Origin: JAFGPL01 sp963781805
Lineage (GTDB): Bacteria; Bacteroidota; Bacteroidia; Bacteroidales; UBA10428
NCBI GenBank assembly: GCA_963781805.1
Contig: CAWAHF010000004.1
Location: forward strand, 3,596,001-3,660,000
Length of the DNA: 64,000 nucleotides
Reading direction: 5' to 3'
The notes beneath the pieces were generated by a model. It did no database searches and was not told the origin of the DNA. It saw only the letters and a list, made by a program, of their open reading frames with translations. The position numbers and the translations under genes are program-made. Positions within the stretch are counted from its first letter, which is position 1; each line of letters opens with the position of its first letter. This document shows, in pieces, positions 18,256-28,243 of this stretch.

Positions 18256-18625
18256 TTCTTTACTATTCCAAAAAAATCAAAATAAATATGTTTGTTGGTT
18301 AATTCATCGAAATGCCGAGTATACCTGATATACTTACAACATTGATCAAAATTTTTGTTAAGCCACAAATATGCCTTTTTTAACGAAAGATCTTTTGATT
18401 ATCTGTTGCAAAGGTACCATATAATTAAACTCCTCGTAGAACAGAAAATTTAATAGTACTATTCTCAGGTAAAACAATTGTTTTTCAATTTCTAGTTAAA
18501 AATTATCTTTGGATAACAAACAAGTAATAGTATTTTATTGTTTTAATATCATTTAGATTAACAAATATTATGAGATTTTGTAAAAAATAAAGCGTTATAT
18601 CCATTAATTTTGTGCCACGAGTAAA
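18256..18625. other. Divergent intergenic region, 370 bp
   Basis: Space between dtd and the S41 protease gene. It holds a TAATTTTG element (18605-18612) for the protease. I found no other defined element. Confidence 0.5.
18605..18612 (+). promoter_or_regulatory. Bacteroidota -7 element TAATTTTG for the S41 protease
   Basis: An exact TAnnTTTG match 21 nt before the ATG at 18626. A TTTG at 18577-18580 is 24 nt upstream, slightly far for the -33 box. Confidence 0.55.
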
Positions 18626-20335
18626 ATGAGTAACATGATGAGAAAATTTTTAAAAAAAAGGATTTATATATTAATTGCAGGGATAATCCTCCTTGGATCT
18701 TCCTTTGGTTTTGTTTATATCAACGATCGTGATTTTAAAATTGCAAAAAACCTTGATATATTTTATACGCTATTTCGGGAACTGAATTTATATTATGTTG
18801 ATGAAACGGATCCTGAAAAACTTATCGATGCCGGTATTGATGGGATGTTAAAATCCCTGGATCCATATACCACATTCATTCCCGAGTCAGAGATGGCTGA
18901 TTTTACATTTATGACAACCGGTGAATATGGAGGTATCGGAGCGCTGATCAGAAAAGGAGGCAATATGACGATCATTTCTGAGCCTTACGAAGGCTTTCCT
19001 GCTTTTAAATCAGGATTAAGAGCCGGAGATACTATTGTTAGTGTGGATGGAAAATCAACGGTTGATAAGACCGTAAGCGAGGTGAGTGAAATGTTAAAAG
19101 GGACTCCAAATACCAGTATTAAAGTCGGAATCAAAAGATACGGTGAACCAGAGACAATTAAAAAATCCATCGTCAGGGAAAAAATTACCATAAAGAACGT
19201 GCCTTATTATGGAGTCGTAGATAATAAAGCCGGTTATATTAAATTATCAAATTTCACAAAAGATGCCGGGAAAGAAGTTAGGGATGCTATGATCAATCTG
19301 GAAAAAAAGGGGATTACATCTGTAATATTAGATTTAAGAGGAAACCCGGGTGGATTATTAATTGAAGCGGTAAATGTCGCCAATGTTTTTGTTGGCAAAA
19401 ACCATGAAATTGTCTCTACACGAGGCAAAGTCAAACAATGGGACAATACCTATGAAACTTCTGAAAATGCAGTCGATACAACAATTCCGATGGTTGTGTT
19501 AGTAGACAGAGGTTCCGCATCTGCTTCCGAAATTGTAGCCGGATCTCTTCAGGATTTGGACCGTGCAGTTATTGTTGGACAAAGAACCTTTGGCAAAGGA
19601 CTGGTTCAAACCACAAGACCATTAAGTTATAACACCGAACTTAAAGTTACAACGGCTAAGTATTATATCCCTAGTGGCAGATGCATTCAGGCTATTGATT
19701 ATTCACATAGAAATCCTGATGGAAGTGTAGGTTATATTCCCGATTCTCTGATATCTGCGTTCAAAACAAGAAACGGACGAACAGTATTCGACGGTGGTGG
19801 TATTTCTCCTGATGTGAATGCCGAAGATTTTACACCTAGTCAGATTATTATCAGTTTATACACCAAAAATCTGATTTTTGATTATGCGACTATATATGCC
19901 GCCAAAAATTCCACAATCCCTTCGCTCGATTCTTTTAAATTCTCAGAGAATGATTATACTAAGTTTGTTGACTTTCTTAAAAATAAAGATTTCGACTATA
20001 CCACAAATAGTTACACTAAACTGGAAGAATTGATTAAAGTAGCTAAACAGGAAAAATATTATGATCAGGCTAAGAATGAGTTCGAAGCACTTAAAGTTAA
20101 ACTTGCTCATGACAAGACCAAAGATTTAATGAATTTTAAAGACGAAATTGAAAATCTTCTGGTAGAAGAAATTGCCAGCAGATACTATTATCAGGAAGGA
20201 AGAATTCGTGTATCGCTCGAGCATGATATCCAACTAAATAAGGCATTTGAAGTACTGAACAATCCGGAAAAGTATTTTACACTATTGCATCTGATAAGTC
20301 CTTCCAAGGAATTTAATCAAGCTAGATTGAATTAA
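18626..20335 (+). CDS. S41 family C-terminal processing peptidase (CtpA/Prc-like)
   Basis: A 569-residue periplasmic serine protease anchored by an N-terminal hydrophobic segment (residues about 12-32). A PDZ domain spans about 95-175 (GYGGIGALIRKGG ... GFPAFKSGLRAGDTIVSVDG). The S41 catalytic core contains LDLRGNPGGLL and the Ser/Lys dyad: S299 in SASASE and K324 in TFGKG, 25 residues apart as in known tail-specific proteases. A charged helical C-terminal extension of about 150 residues follows. Such enzymes trim or degrade envelope proteins from the C-terminus. It is a single gene facing a convergent aminotransferase gene. Confidence 0.93.
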   Translation: MSNMMRKFLKKRIYILIAGIILLGSSFGFVYINDRDFKIAKNLDIFYTLFRELNLYYVDETDPEKLIDAGIDGMLKSLDPYTTFIPESEMADFTFMTTGEYGGIGALIRKGGNMTIISEPYEGFPAFKSGLRAGDTIVSVDGKSTVDKTVSEVSEMLKGTPNTSIKVGIKRYGEPETIKKSIVREKITIKNVPYYGVVDNKAGYIKLSNFTKDAGKEVRDAMINLEKKGITSVILDLRGNPGGLLIEAVNVANVFVGKNHEIVSTRGKVKQWDNTYETSENAVDTTIPMVVLVDRGSASASEIVAGSLQDLDRAVIVGQRTFGKGLVQTTRPLSYNTELKVTTAKYYIPSGRCIQAIDYSHRNPDGSVGYIPDSLISAFKTRNGRTVFDGGGISPDVNAEDFTPSQIIISLYTKNLIFDYATIYAAKNSTIPSLDSFKFSENDYTKFVDFLKNKDFDYTTNSYTKLEELIKVAKQEKYYDQAKNEFEALKVKLAHDKTKDLMNFKDEIENLLVEEIASRYYYQEGRIRVSLEHDIQLNKAFEVLNNPEKYFTLLHLISPSKEFNQARLN

Positions 20336-20417
20336 TGATTTTCGAACCTTGCTAATTCCTATTTAAACATAGTTTTTATCATAGGTACTGTACTGAGGTT
20401 GACAGAGATTAACCCTA

Positions 20418-21239
20418 TTATTTTAGATAAGATTTAATTTCTGCATTTAGCTTATAAGTGAGTATTTGTGTTACCTTGTTGGACACCTCAAACGTTAAAT
20501 TCTCTATTTTTCTAACCGGTAATACGTTGATTGACGTCCCGCAAATAAAAGCGCCTTCATATGTTTCAAGTTCGTTTACCAATACCATTTTGAAAATAAC
20601 AGGAATCTTTTCTCTTTTGCAGATACCCAGGATATGTTTTCTCGTAACGCCGGGTAATACAATTTCATTGGGTGCAGTTCTTAGTTCATTTGATTTTATA
20701 AAAAATACATTCGACCTGCTACCTTCCGTTATTTGATTTTTACTATTTACAAGTAAGGTTTCAACGTATTGAGTATTTAAAAGCTTTTGTGCAACCAATC
20801 CCCGGATATTCTGATTAATAAATTTGGAATTTGGATTGGTCCTTTCTCCTGTGACCAAAGCTACATCCACCCCATTTTGATATTGTTGTAACGACGGATA
20901 GTAGTGTTTAACCTGATAAATTAAAAGTTGAGGCTCTTTATCCGTTATGATTTTATAATTTACTACAATTTTTATATTCCCATTGATGATACGAGTTATG
21001 TCCAGATATTTTTGAATATACGTAATGATTTGTTTTTTATTGGGTTTAGAATGAATGTTAAACAAGTCTATAGAATTTTGAAGTCGCATTAAATGATCTT
21101 CAACAAACAGACATTTCCCATCTATTATTCTAATAACCTCATAGAATGATAATTCGTTTTGAATTAATGTATCTTCAAATTGACTGCCGGCAATAATATT
21201 CCCGTTTAATAAAAACATTTGATTAACGCAATCATTCAT
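20418..21239 (-). CDS. Class IV PLP aminotransferase (D-amino acid transaminase/PabC-like)
   Basis: A 273-residue fold-type IV enzyme. The PLP lysine is K139 in PNSKFINQN, placed 33 residues before the glutamate of ITEGSRSNVFF, the normal spacing. LPGVTRKHIL and FICGTSINVLPV complete the fold. The family covers branched-chain, D-alanine and 4-amino-4-deoxychorismate reactions, and the sequence alone does not decide between them; since a clear IlvE is at 9.4 kb, an aminodeoxychorismate lyase or D-amino acid role is more likely. It lies 10 nt after the TonB-like gene. Confidence 0.8.
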   Translation of the reverse strand: MNDCVNQMFLLNGNIIAGSQFEDTLIQNELSFYEVIRIIDGKCLFVEDHLMRLQNSIDLFNIHSKPNKKQIITYIQKYLDITRIINGNIKIVVNYKIITDKEPQLLIYQVKHYYPSLQQYQNGVDVALVTGERTNPNSKFINQNIRGLVAQKLLNTQYVETLLVNSKNQITEGSRSNVFFIKSNELRTAPNEIVLPGVTRKHILGICKREKIPVIFKMVLVNELETYEGAFICGTSINVLPVRKIENLTFEVSNKVTQILTYKLNAEIKSYLK

Positions 21240-21249
21240 AGAATATTAA

Positions 21250-21975
21250 TTATTGAGATAAAAACTCAAATGTTATAGTTCCTCTTTGCCTTGGTTCACC
21301 CGTAAGATCTGCGCTAAATATAAATGAATATGCAGATGAAATTGCTTCATCGACCAGACACTCATCTCTTGTATTTGAGTCATTCGATTGGCTTGCATTG
21401 ATTACCCTACCCTCCTGATCTACCACTATATTTACAATCACTATTCCGCCAATTTCACATTTATATACCGGAACATCCTGATGTCTGATTCCTCTGTTCG
21501 CTAAATTTACGATTATTCGGGTTTTTCCTTTGTATTTGTTTTGTTTTGATATTTCCTGTTTTGATTCCTTTTTCGATTGTTCAACAAATTTTGGAGAATT
21601 ATCTTCCGGGATGGTTCTGTCTAACTCTTGTTTTAAATCTTTAATACCTAATTCTTTTTTTACTTCGTCTTCATATTTTTCTGTGCTAATTTCCTTTTCA
21701 AGTTTATTGGCAACATTTACAGCAATATTCTTAACAGTTTTGTCATCTAAGGGTTGAATTTTGGCAGGAAGTTCTTTTTGTGAAAGGTAGTCATCAATTT
21801 TAACCATGTCGTTTAAAAATTCTATTCTCATAGTTTCAACATGTTTTTTTTTGACATCGCCAAGTTTAAAAATCAGAAAAAGAAGTACAATTACCAAATG
21901 AAAAATAATCGTACCTAAGATACCATTAAGTGTATTTCTTTTCCCTTCCTTCACTTTTTTAAAATTGATTATCAA
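21250..21975 (-). CDS. TonB-like envelope protein
   Basis: A 241-residue protein with a short cytoplasmic N-terminus, one transmembrane helix (about residues 18-38), a charged Lys/Glu-rich periplasmic linker (about 45-150) and a C-terminal domain with GGIVIVNIVVDQEGRVINA, which resembles the TonB C-terminal beta-alpha-beta fold. The proline-rich linker of classic TonB is missing and no ExbB/ExbD is adjacent, so it may be an energy transducer paralogue or another TonB-fold protein. It is probably transcribed with the downstream aminotransferase. Confidence 0.7.
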   Translation of the reverse strand: MIINFKKVKEGKRNTLNGILGTIIFHLVIVLLFLIFKLGDVKKKHVETMRIEFLNDMVKIDDYLSQKELPAKIQPLDDKTVKNIAVNVANKLEKEISTEKYEDEVKKELGIKDLKQELDRTIPEDNSPKFVEQSKKESKQEISKQNKYKGKTRIIVNLANRGIRHQDVPVYKCEIGGIVIVNIVVDQEGRVINASQSNDSNTRDECLVDEAISSAYSFIFSADLTGEPRQRGTITFEFLSQ

Positions 21976-21987
21976 TATTCAATTTTT

Positions 21988-21995
21988 CAAATTTA
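21988..21995 (-). promoter_or_regulatory. Bacteroidota -7 element TAAATTTG (minus strand)
   Basis: An exact TAnnTTTG match on the minus strand 20 nt upstream of the TonB-like start. No clear -33 box. Confidence 0.45.
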
Positions 21996-22051
21996 ATCAT
22001 TTCCAAAACACATTAACGAATGCATTATTGCCATATCAGATGTCTTTTGAA

Positions 22052-23947
22052 TTATTTCTTAACAAATCTACAGGTCTGAATATTGCCTTCCGATAAATTT
22101 ATTATTTCAAGTAAATAGACTCCGGGATCCAGCTTAGTTGTTTTGATTTCATTCTCAATATTTTGAATGACTGACTCATAAACCTCTGTTCCATTAAAGT
22201 TTTTTATACTTATCAGATAATCGGTTACACAAGCCGGCAAGTTAACCATCAAATAATTATCGCAGGGATTTGGAAATACTATCAGGTTATTAAAAAGGTT
22301 ATTCCTAATACTGGTGCATGTAACTGGCTGCAGATTGATTTCAACAGTAGTATCATTAAAATGTTCGTTAGATACAATGCATACATAATTCCCCTGAGAT
22401 TCTAAAGAAACAGAATTGATTTGCAAATATGGGATTGAGGCATTTTTTATATCTTCACCATTTAGTAACCATTGAAAAGAATAATCTGCAGGATCCAATA
22501 GCAAATCAAAGTAGTAGTTGCTTCCTATGCAGGGTGAAAATTCAGTGGTTTGAGGCTGAATTTTAAAAACTCTATTTCCTGTATATAATAATGTTCTGTC
22601 TACTGAATAACCGGAAACTTTTACAGTTAGCATGCTGTCTTCTACAAATGATCCCGGATTCCAGAAAATGAGTGTATCGTCGAGGTTCCAGAACTCATTT
22701 TTAAAAATTGGATTTGACGCTGTTAAAATATCAATATCGAATTTTAATGGATTTCCATCATCCGGATTTACAACTTTCCAAACAAGTGGTCCAGAATTAT
22801 TCCAACTATCATTTTCGACAGGCTGTATTATTGAAAGGTAAGGCATTTCGTAAGAATGAACTAATTCGGCAAATCCTGTACCTGTAACGGCAGAACCTTT
22901 ATAACTGCCACTGACGTGTATACTGCCTTCATAAAACCTCATACCAATTTCCTGTATATTCACTTCACAGTTTTTAATTATCGCTTCACAATTCAGATTT
23001 AAATCCAATAAATCTGAGGTAATATTCCAGGCAGAGGAGTAGCATTTTTCACTATCCGGAGTATATGTATATGCAAGTCTTTTTATTTTAAATTGTTTTG
23101 TAGTAATAAAGGTAGTATCATTCAATAATGCACTGCATATTCTGTATTCCTTGGTATCCGGAATTTTATTCCCCTCATCAAATATGTTCCAGATATTCAA
23201 ATCAATACCATCAGACAATTTAACATTAAACCATTCGTAACTCTCGTTCTGATATGGATTAAAATCCCCATATTGCCTGTCAAACCAAGCAATTCCGGAT
23301 ATTTTTTCTTTCTGACCGTCTAGTTCCAAATTACCACTTAAATTAAGGTCAGTTAACGAATAATAATATGAATAATTGGTCTCACCCAAGTTTAACAGAC
23401 CATTGTCATTAATTATCAAAGGAGGTTTATTTGAACTGCATTTAAAATTTATGGCGGCATTCGACATTGATGCATTTAATTCATATTCAAACGGTAGCAT
23501 GTTGCCATAGGAATCCACCTGATTTACCCATTCTTCAGATGGATTTCCCGAAATAAATGAGGCGTATATATGTAGACTATCGACAGCTAATACTGGATAG
23601 TTGCAAGGCAGCGTTTGACTGTATGAAACTCCGGTTGTTTCATCAGTTAGCTGGAATATTCTGAATCCATCAAAAATAAAGGCAGGTCTGTGAAAATAAC
23701 TTACCATGAAACTATATTGATGTCCTGAAATTTCACCTGTAAAATGTCCGTTTGCATACCACCATTCAACAGATTCAGAAGGATGATATCCTTCATCACG
23801 GGGAAATTCAATAAGACTGCCTTGGGGACTATAGGGATAAATTTTCCAGGATTGAGCATTGGTACTATGATAAACACTCAATAATATTGTTAAATATATA
23901 ACCCTTATTAAACGAAAGGTTTTAGTTGGATTACTTATAATTTTCAT
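22052..23947 (-). CDS. Secreted AttH/CrtC-like lipocalin-fold protein with Ig-like and T9SS domains
   Basis: A 631-residue exported protein. A signal peptide covers roughly the first 32 residues (ending STNAQ). The main part begins with the signature FPRDEGYHPSESVEWWYANG (EWWY near 61-64), typical of the AttH / carotenoid 1,2-hydratase-like tandem lipocalin fold, and continues with IAWFDRQYGDF. An Ig-like segment around 475-545 contains YVCIVSNEHF. The C-terminus is a T9SS type A sorting domain (VFPNPCDNYL ... LDPGVYLLEI ... CRFVKK). I infer a surface-exposed or secreted protein; a substrate is not evident. The start is ATG 23947; a TTG 18 nt upstream has no support. Confidence 0.8.
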   Translation of the reverse strand: MKIISNPTKTFRLIRVIYLTILLSVYHSTNAQSWKIYPYSPQGSLIEFPRDEGYHPSESVEWWYANGHFTGEISGHQYSFMVSYFHRPAFIFDGFRIFQLTDETTGVSYSQTLPCNYPVLAVDSLHIYASFISGNPSEEWVNQVDSYGNMLPFEYELNASMSNAAINFKCSSNKPPLIINDNGLLNLGETNYSYYYSLTDLNLSGNLELDGQKEKISGIAWFDRQYGDFNPYQNESYEWFNVKLSDGIDLNIWNIFDEGNKIPDTKEYRICSALLNDTTFITTKQFKIKRLAYTYTPDSEKCYSSAWNITSDLLDLNLNCEAIIKNCEVNIQEIGMRFYEGSIHVSGSYKGSAVTGTGFAELVHSYEMPYLSIIQPVENDSWNNSGPLVWKVVNPDDGNPLKFDIDILTASNPIFKNEFWNLDDTLIFWNPGSFVEDSMLTVKVSGYSVDRTLLYTGNRVFKIQPQTTEFSPCIGSNYYFDLLLDPADYSFQWLLNGEDIKNASIPYLQINSVSLESQGNYVCIVSNEHFNDTTVEINLQPVTCTSIRNNLFNNLIVFPNPCDNYLMVNLPACVTDYLISIKNFNGTEVYESVIQNIENEIKTTKLDPGVYLLEIINLSEGNIQTCRFVKK

Positions 23948-24218
23948 TACAAAAAATTTATGCAATTATTCAAGACCAGATATTTTTAAATAGTATCATC
24001 TAAATCTGATTCATAACTCAATTTTAACGTCAAATGTCTCGAAGCCAAATTAATCTGAAAGTTAAATCAAAATATGGAAATAATCGAACCTGTCCAACTA
24101 TAAACATGAAATCCGGCAACATTGTTTTAATGGATTTTGTTATCTCTTATGCTTATTATTGAAGGAAATAATACCTTTATCTGTTAATAATGATAATACA
24201 TTGATTTTTTGAAATTTG

Positions 24219-27104
24219 ATGAAAAGGAAGACTTCCATATTCGTGTTTCTCTTTCTGTTATCTCAATCATTCCAATTCCTTTTAAATGCTCAGTACTTTT
24301 CTTCGGGAAATGAACCATCCAATGTGAAATGGAGATATATAGAAACAGATAAATTAAGAGTAATTTACCCAACATCAATAGATTCAGTTGCCAGTCGATT
24401 TGCGAACATCATAGATTCCTCCTATTTTTTACTAAGTAAATCAATGAATGCTAAATCAAAAAAGATATCCGTAATTTTCCATAATCAGAATGTATTATCG
24501 AACGGATTTGTAACCTGGGCGCCAAAACGGATGGAAATTGTTACTACACCATCACGCAATTATCAAGCTCAGGATTGGATGGAAGGTTTGGCTTTGCATG
24601 AATATCGCCATGTATTGCAGGTTGACAGATTAAATACAGGGCTGACCCGAATGCTGACATTTATTGCCGGACAAACAGCAATAGGTCTGCCGGTTTCTCA
24701 GGTACCTCTCTGGTTCAACGAAGGGGATGCTGTAATCTCAGAAACCATTTTAGGCTCAGGCAGGGGAAATCTGCCAACTTTCGAAATGCCATTTAAGGCA
24801 TATTTACTTGGTTCTGATAGAAAATTTTCATACGATAAATCCTATTTTGGTTCACTGAAAGATTTTGTGCCTGATTACTATAAACTAGGTTATTTTTTGG
24901 TTGGATATTCTCGTTTAAGATTTGGTGATAACACCTGGGATCATATAATTCATCGTGTCGGTAAAATTCCGGTGATACCTTATGCTTTAAATCGTTCATT
25001 AAAATCGCAGTACTCTACGAGTTTAAATAAAATATATAATAAAACGCTTGATACGCTTACGACAACCTGGCGTAGCGAATATGAGAAACTTAAGTTAACA
25101 CCCTATTTAGCAGTAAACATACCAGAAACAAGATTTTACTGCAGTTACAGATATCCTCATCTATCAAATGATGGAACAATCATTATGTATAAAACCAGTA
25201 CGGATGATATAGATAAAATTATCCGATTAGATATTAACGGAAAAGAATCTGTTTTAAATGTGACGGGTAATGTGGTTGACGGACGATTATCCTGCGGAAG
25301 TAATCTTTTGGTTTGGGATGAAATTGTATCAGATTTGAGATGGGAACAACGAAATTTTTCTGTTATAAAAACGTTAAACATTGCAACTGCTACTTCCCAA
25401 ACAATTACCAAAAAGTCAAGATATTTTTCACCCTGTATTTCGTTTGATGACCAACGAATAGCAGTAGTTGAAATTGATTTAAGAAATAATAGCTGGCTGG
25501 TTATACTTAATGCAGAAACCGGAGAGATAATTAACCGCATAGCATCGCCCGAGAGAGGATTGATTACTTTTCCTTACTGGGTTAATTCCAATGAAATAAT
25601 AATGATTTTTACAACAGTAGATAAAGGAAAAACGATATATAAATATTCTCTTAACCATAAAAAATGGACAAGACTTATTTTACCAACATTCAAAAATATC
25701 TCACAATTGGCTGTATGGAAAGATTATATAATATTTTCAGCGGGATATAGCGGAATCGATAATATTTATGCCCTGGATTCAGACAGCAACAACATTTTTC
25801 AAATTACTTCAGCGAGATATGGCGCTTTCGATCCTAATGCTTCTGGAAGAGACACATTGTATTATGTTGAATATACCCATAACGGATACGTTCCTGTGAA
25901 AACGAAATTAAATCCTCAAAAATGGATTTCCCTGGAAAACATTCAGAATTTTTCCTCAAATTGGTCAAAAGACCTGATAGATAAAGAGGATGTGACATTC
26001 CGAACGCCGGTTTTTACAGATTCTATTTATGTATCAAAACCCTATTCCAGAGCTAAACATCTGTTAAACATTCATAGTTGGGCGCCATTCTATGTTGATC
26101 CTCAGGTTAACTCCCTGGCCGATGTTACTATTAAGCCTGGTTTGATATTATTATCTCAAAATAGGTTAAGTACCGCAATTTCAAGTTTTGGTTTAAGTTA
26201 TGAAAACAGTTCTTTTATCTTCAGGCCAACTTTCACCTATACCGGATTCTTCCCGGTTATCGATTTTTCAGCAAGATTTGGAGGCCCTAATAACAGACAT
26301 ATTTTACCGGAAGGAATAATTCCAAGAGACACTGCTTATCCCAATATTAGTTTTACTTTAAGAAGTTATGTACCCTTCAGAATTTATCGAAATAAGTATT
26401 TTAAACTCATTGTTCCCGAAATAGATATGGAATATCAGAATACTTCATATTATAGTAATGAATTGCATACAGGAATAGTTCAGGTTAGTTATAAATTATT
26501 ATTATTCAGATATTTAATTTTATCTCAAAAAGATATTTATCCCAAATGGGGAGAGCTAATAAATATTGCATTTACACACACGCCATTTGAAAAAAGTCAA
26601 TATGGTAAATTATTGAGTTCTACAGTAAAGTTATATGCGCCGGGCATTACCAGGCATCAGAGTCTTGGAATTAGCGGAGGGTTCCAATATCAGAATACAA
26701 AAAACAGATTATATTATTATGCCTTTAACAGAATTGGTTTGCCCAGGGGATATTCGTCTGTTATTGATGCATTTGTATCAGAACTTTTTACAAAATTTAC
26801 GCTTGATTACAATTTTCCTGTACTTTACCCCGATTTTTCTCTGGGTTCGATGATGTATATTAAACGATTTAGAGCAAATATTTTTACTGATTATGCATTT
26901 GGCTATCATGCCAGGGAATATACTGAGAATGGCAGTACAATACGAACCGGAAGTTATTATTCTTACGGAACAGATATAGTATCCGATTTGTATTTGTTCA
27001 GGTTTTATTTCCCTTTTTCATTAGGCGTAAGAATTTCCTATCTCCCCTATTATAAAACGATTCATCCCGAATTAATATTTACTGTCAACACGAATGTTTT
27101 TTAG
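24219..27104 (+). CDS. Large outer-membrane protein: HEYRH metallopeptidase-like domain, propeller and C-terminal beta-barrel
   Basis: A 961-residue protein with a signal peptide (about 1-25, ending LLNAQ). The N-terminal domain has HEYRH at 127-131 and a downstream WFNEGDA at 165-171, an HEXXH-x36-E gluzincin arrangement as in 'peptidase MA-like' proteins. Residues about 270-600 show repeats of the TolB/WD40-like type (YPHLSNDGTIIMYKTS, YFSPCISFDDQRIAVVE, YIIFSAGYSGIDNIYALD). From about 640 the sequence alternates polar and aromatic residues in beta-strand fashion and ends in phenylalanine, consistent with an outer-membrane barrel. Function unknown. An upstream TTG at 24216 is not needed as start. 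Confidence 0.75.
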   Translation: MKRKTSIFVFLFLLSQSFQFLLNAQYFSSGNEPSNVKWRYIETDKLRVIYPTSIDSVASRFANIIDSSYFLLSKSMNAKSKKISVIFHNQNVLSNGFVTWAPKRMEIVTTPSRNYQAQDWMEGLALHEYRHVLQVDRLNTGLTRMLTFIAGQTAIGLPVSQVPLWFNEGDAVISETILGSGRGNLPTFEMPFKAYLLGSDRKFSYDKSYFGSLKDFVPDYYKLGYFLVGYSRLRFGDNTWDHIIHRVGKIPVIPYALNRSLKSQYSTSLNKIYNKTLDTLTTTWRSEYEKLKLTPYLAVNIPETRFYCSYRYPHLSNDGTIIMYKTSTDDIDKIIRLDINGKESVLNVTGNVVDGRLSCGSNLLVWDEIVSDLRWEQRNFSVIKTLNIATATSQTITKKSRYFSPCISFDDQRIAVVEIDLRNNSWLVILNAETGEIINRIASPERGLITFPYWVNSNEIIMIFTTVDKGKTIYKYSLNHKKWTRLILPTFKNISQLAVWKDYIIFSAGYSGIDNIYALDSDSNNIFQITSARYGAFDPNASGRDTLYYVEYTHNGYVPVKTKLNPQKWISLENIQNFSSNWSKDLIDKEDVTFRTPVFTDSIYVSKPYSRAKHLLNIHSWAPFYVDPQVNSLADVTIKPGLILLSQNRLSTAISSFGLSYENSSFIFRPTFTYTGFFPVIDFSARFGGPNNRHILPEGIIPRDTAYPNISFTLRSYVPFRIYRNKYFKLIVPEIDMEYQNTSYYSNELHTGIVQVSYKLLLFRYLILSQKDIYPKWGELINIAFTHTPFEKSQYGKLLSSTVKLYAPGITRHQSLGISGGFQYQNTKNRLYYYAFNRIGLPRGYSSVIDAFVSELFTKFTLDYNFPVLYPDFSLGSMMYIKRFRANIFTDYAFGYHAREYTENGSTIRTGSYYSYGTDIVSDLYLFRFYFPFSLGVRISYLPYYKTIHPELIFTVNTNVF

Positions 27105-27422
27105 ATATGTTTTTGGAATTTATTAATTTTAAAAATATAAAATCTGCTAAACCAGATTAGTAAAAATTAAGTAATCCTGCAATATCCCCAACAGAAGTTT
27201 TCAATCATTAAATTACAATTAGCTATTTGATTGGATAAGGATTTACTTAGCAATCTAAAAGATACCCTCACTCCTATCATTCAGCGGTTACCCTAAATCA
27301 ATTAATTTTCACGCTTTTAAATTGATTTCTTCCCAAAAATTTTGTATATTTATCGTTGTCTATCACCTGTACTTTTTCTCTTCCGATTTTAAGATTTACT
27401 TCCACTAAATCCTACAGGTACT
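27105..27422. other. Intergenic region, 318 bp
   Basis: AT-rich spacer. A small hairpin AATCTG/CAGATT with a 6-nt loop (27141-27158) could end the upstream transcript but lacks a T-run. No promoter match to TAnnTTTG and no RNA gene seen. Confidence 0.45.
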
Positions 27423-28184
27423 ATGAAAACATTACCCATCATCGAAACAACCGGAAGCATTACCAAAATGGAGGTGCTATCGAGTATTGAAAATCAAATT
27501 CTTCCTGGCTCACTGGTACTGACGAATAAATATCCATTTCCTGGATTTACCCCTGATAAGGAGAATGACAATTTACCAAAACGACCTCATTCCTATTACC
27601 TTGCGCTAATGTACAGGTATTTTCCTGAAAAGCTGGAAAGAATTGCAAAAGCTCTTAAGCATGAAAACATTATTGAATGCTGTTCAAGCACCGGGGAAAT
27701 TATTATGCAGAATAATATTTATCCCTGCATCAGAATAAAAAGACTTAAAGCGGATAAAATACTTATCGATATTCAGGAATTTTACAAAAAGAATGACATT
27801 AAGTTTATGGGCTACAAAAGAATCAATTCTGAGGCCAGGATAAAAGTATTTAAACATTTTAAAGTTATCGAAATTGGTGATGGTATTTACAGGGATCTTT
27901 CAGAAGGAGAAAAATTCTATTTGAATATTCCCGTGCAATTAAACTGGAAACTTTTTGATTATTTAACTAAAAGAGTAAAATCGAACCTCCAGAATTCAAA
28001 TTTTGATGCAGCTATAGGAGTAATTAACCGGTTCACCGGACCGGAAGATGTGATTAGAGTTTACGATTCAAACAAAACTCTTGAAAGAGCCATGGAAATA
28101 AAGAAATATTATTTAAGGGAATTTAAAAAGGAAAAAATATTGCTTCATAATTTGTCAACCATCAATATTTCTACTTATTATTAA
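27423..28184 (+). CDS. Protein of unknown function, 253 aa
   Basis: I do not recognise this protein. It has no signal peptide or membrane segment and is rich in Lys, Ile and Tyr; the C-terminal third (about 180-245) looks helical and basic (LTKRVKSNLQ, RAMEIKKYYLREFKKEK). A pair of cysteines (ECCSS) and another single cysteine occur near 88-105. It has an ATG start, normal codon use and a clean stop, and it stands alone between an outer-membrane protein gene and a convergent U32 gene. Confidence 0.65.
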   Translation: MKTLPIIETTGSITKMEVLSSIENQILPGSLVLTNKYPFPGFTPDKENDNLPKRPHSYYLALMYRYFPEKLERIAKALKHENIIECCSSTGEIIMQNNIYPCIRIKRLKADKILIDIQEFYKKNDIKFMGYKRINSEARIKVFKHFKVIEIGDGIYRDLSEGEKFYLNIPVQLNWKLFDYLTKRVKSNLQNSNFDAAIGVINRFTGPEDVIRVYDSNKTLERAMEIKKYYLREFKKEKILLHNLSTINISTYY

Positions 28185-28243
28185 AATTCTACAAATCCTA
28201 TTCCTATTCATTTTATAATTTCAAAAAAAGAAAAATATCTTTA

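Noticed and set aside
20418..21239. Apparent loss of the PLP lysine in the class IV aminotransferase (NIRG in place of DIKS)
   Set aside because: Counting back from the ITEGS glutamate shows that K139 (PNSKFINQ) lies at the normal distance of 33 residues, so the catalytic lysine is present.
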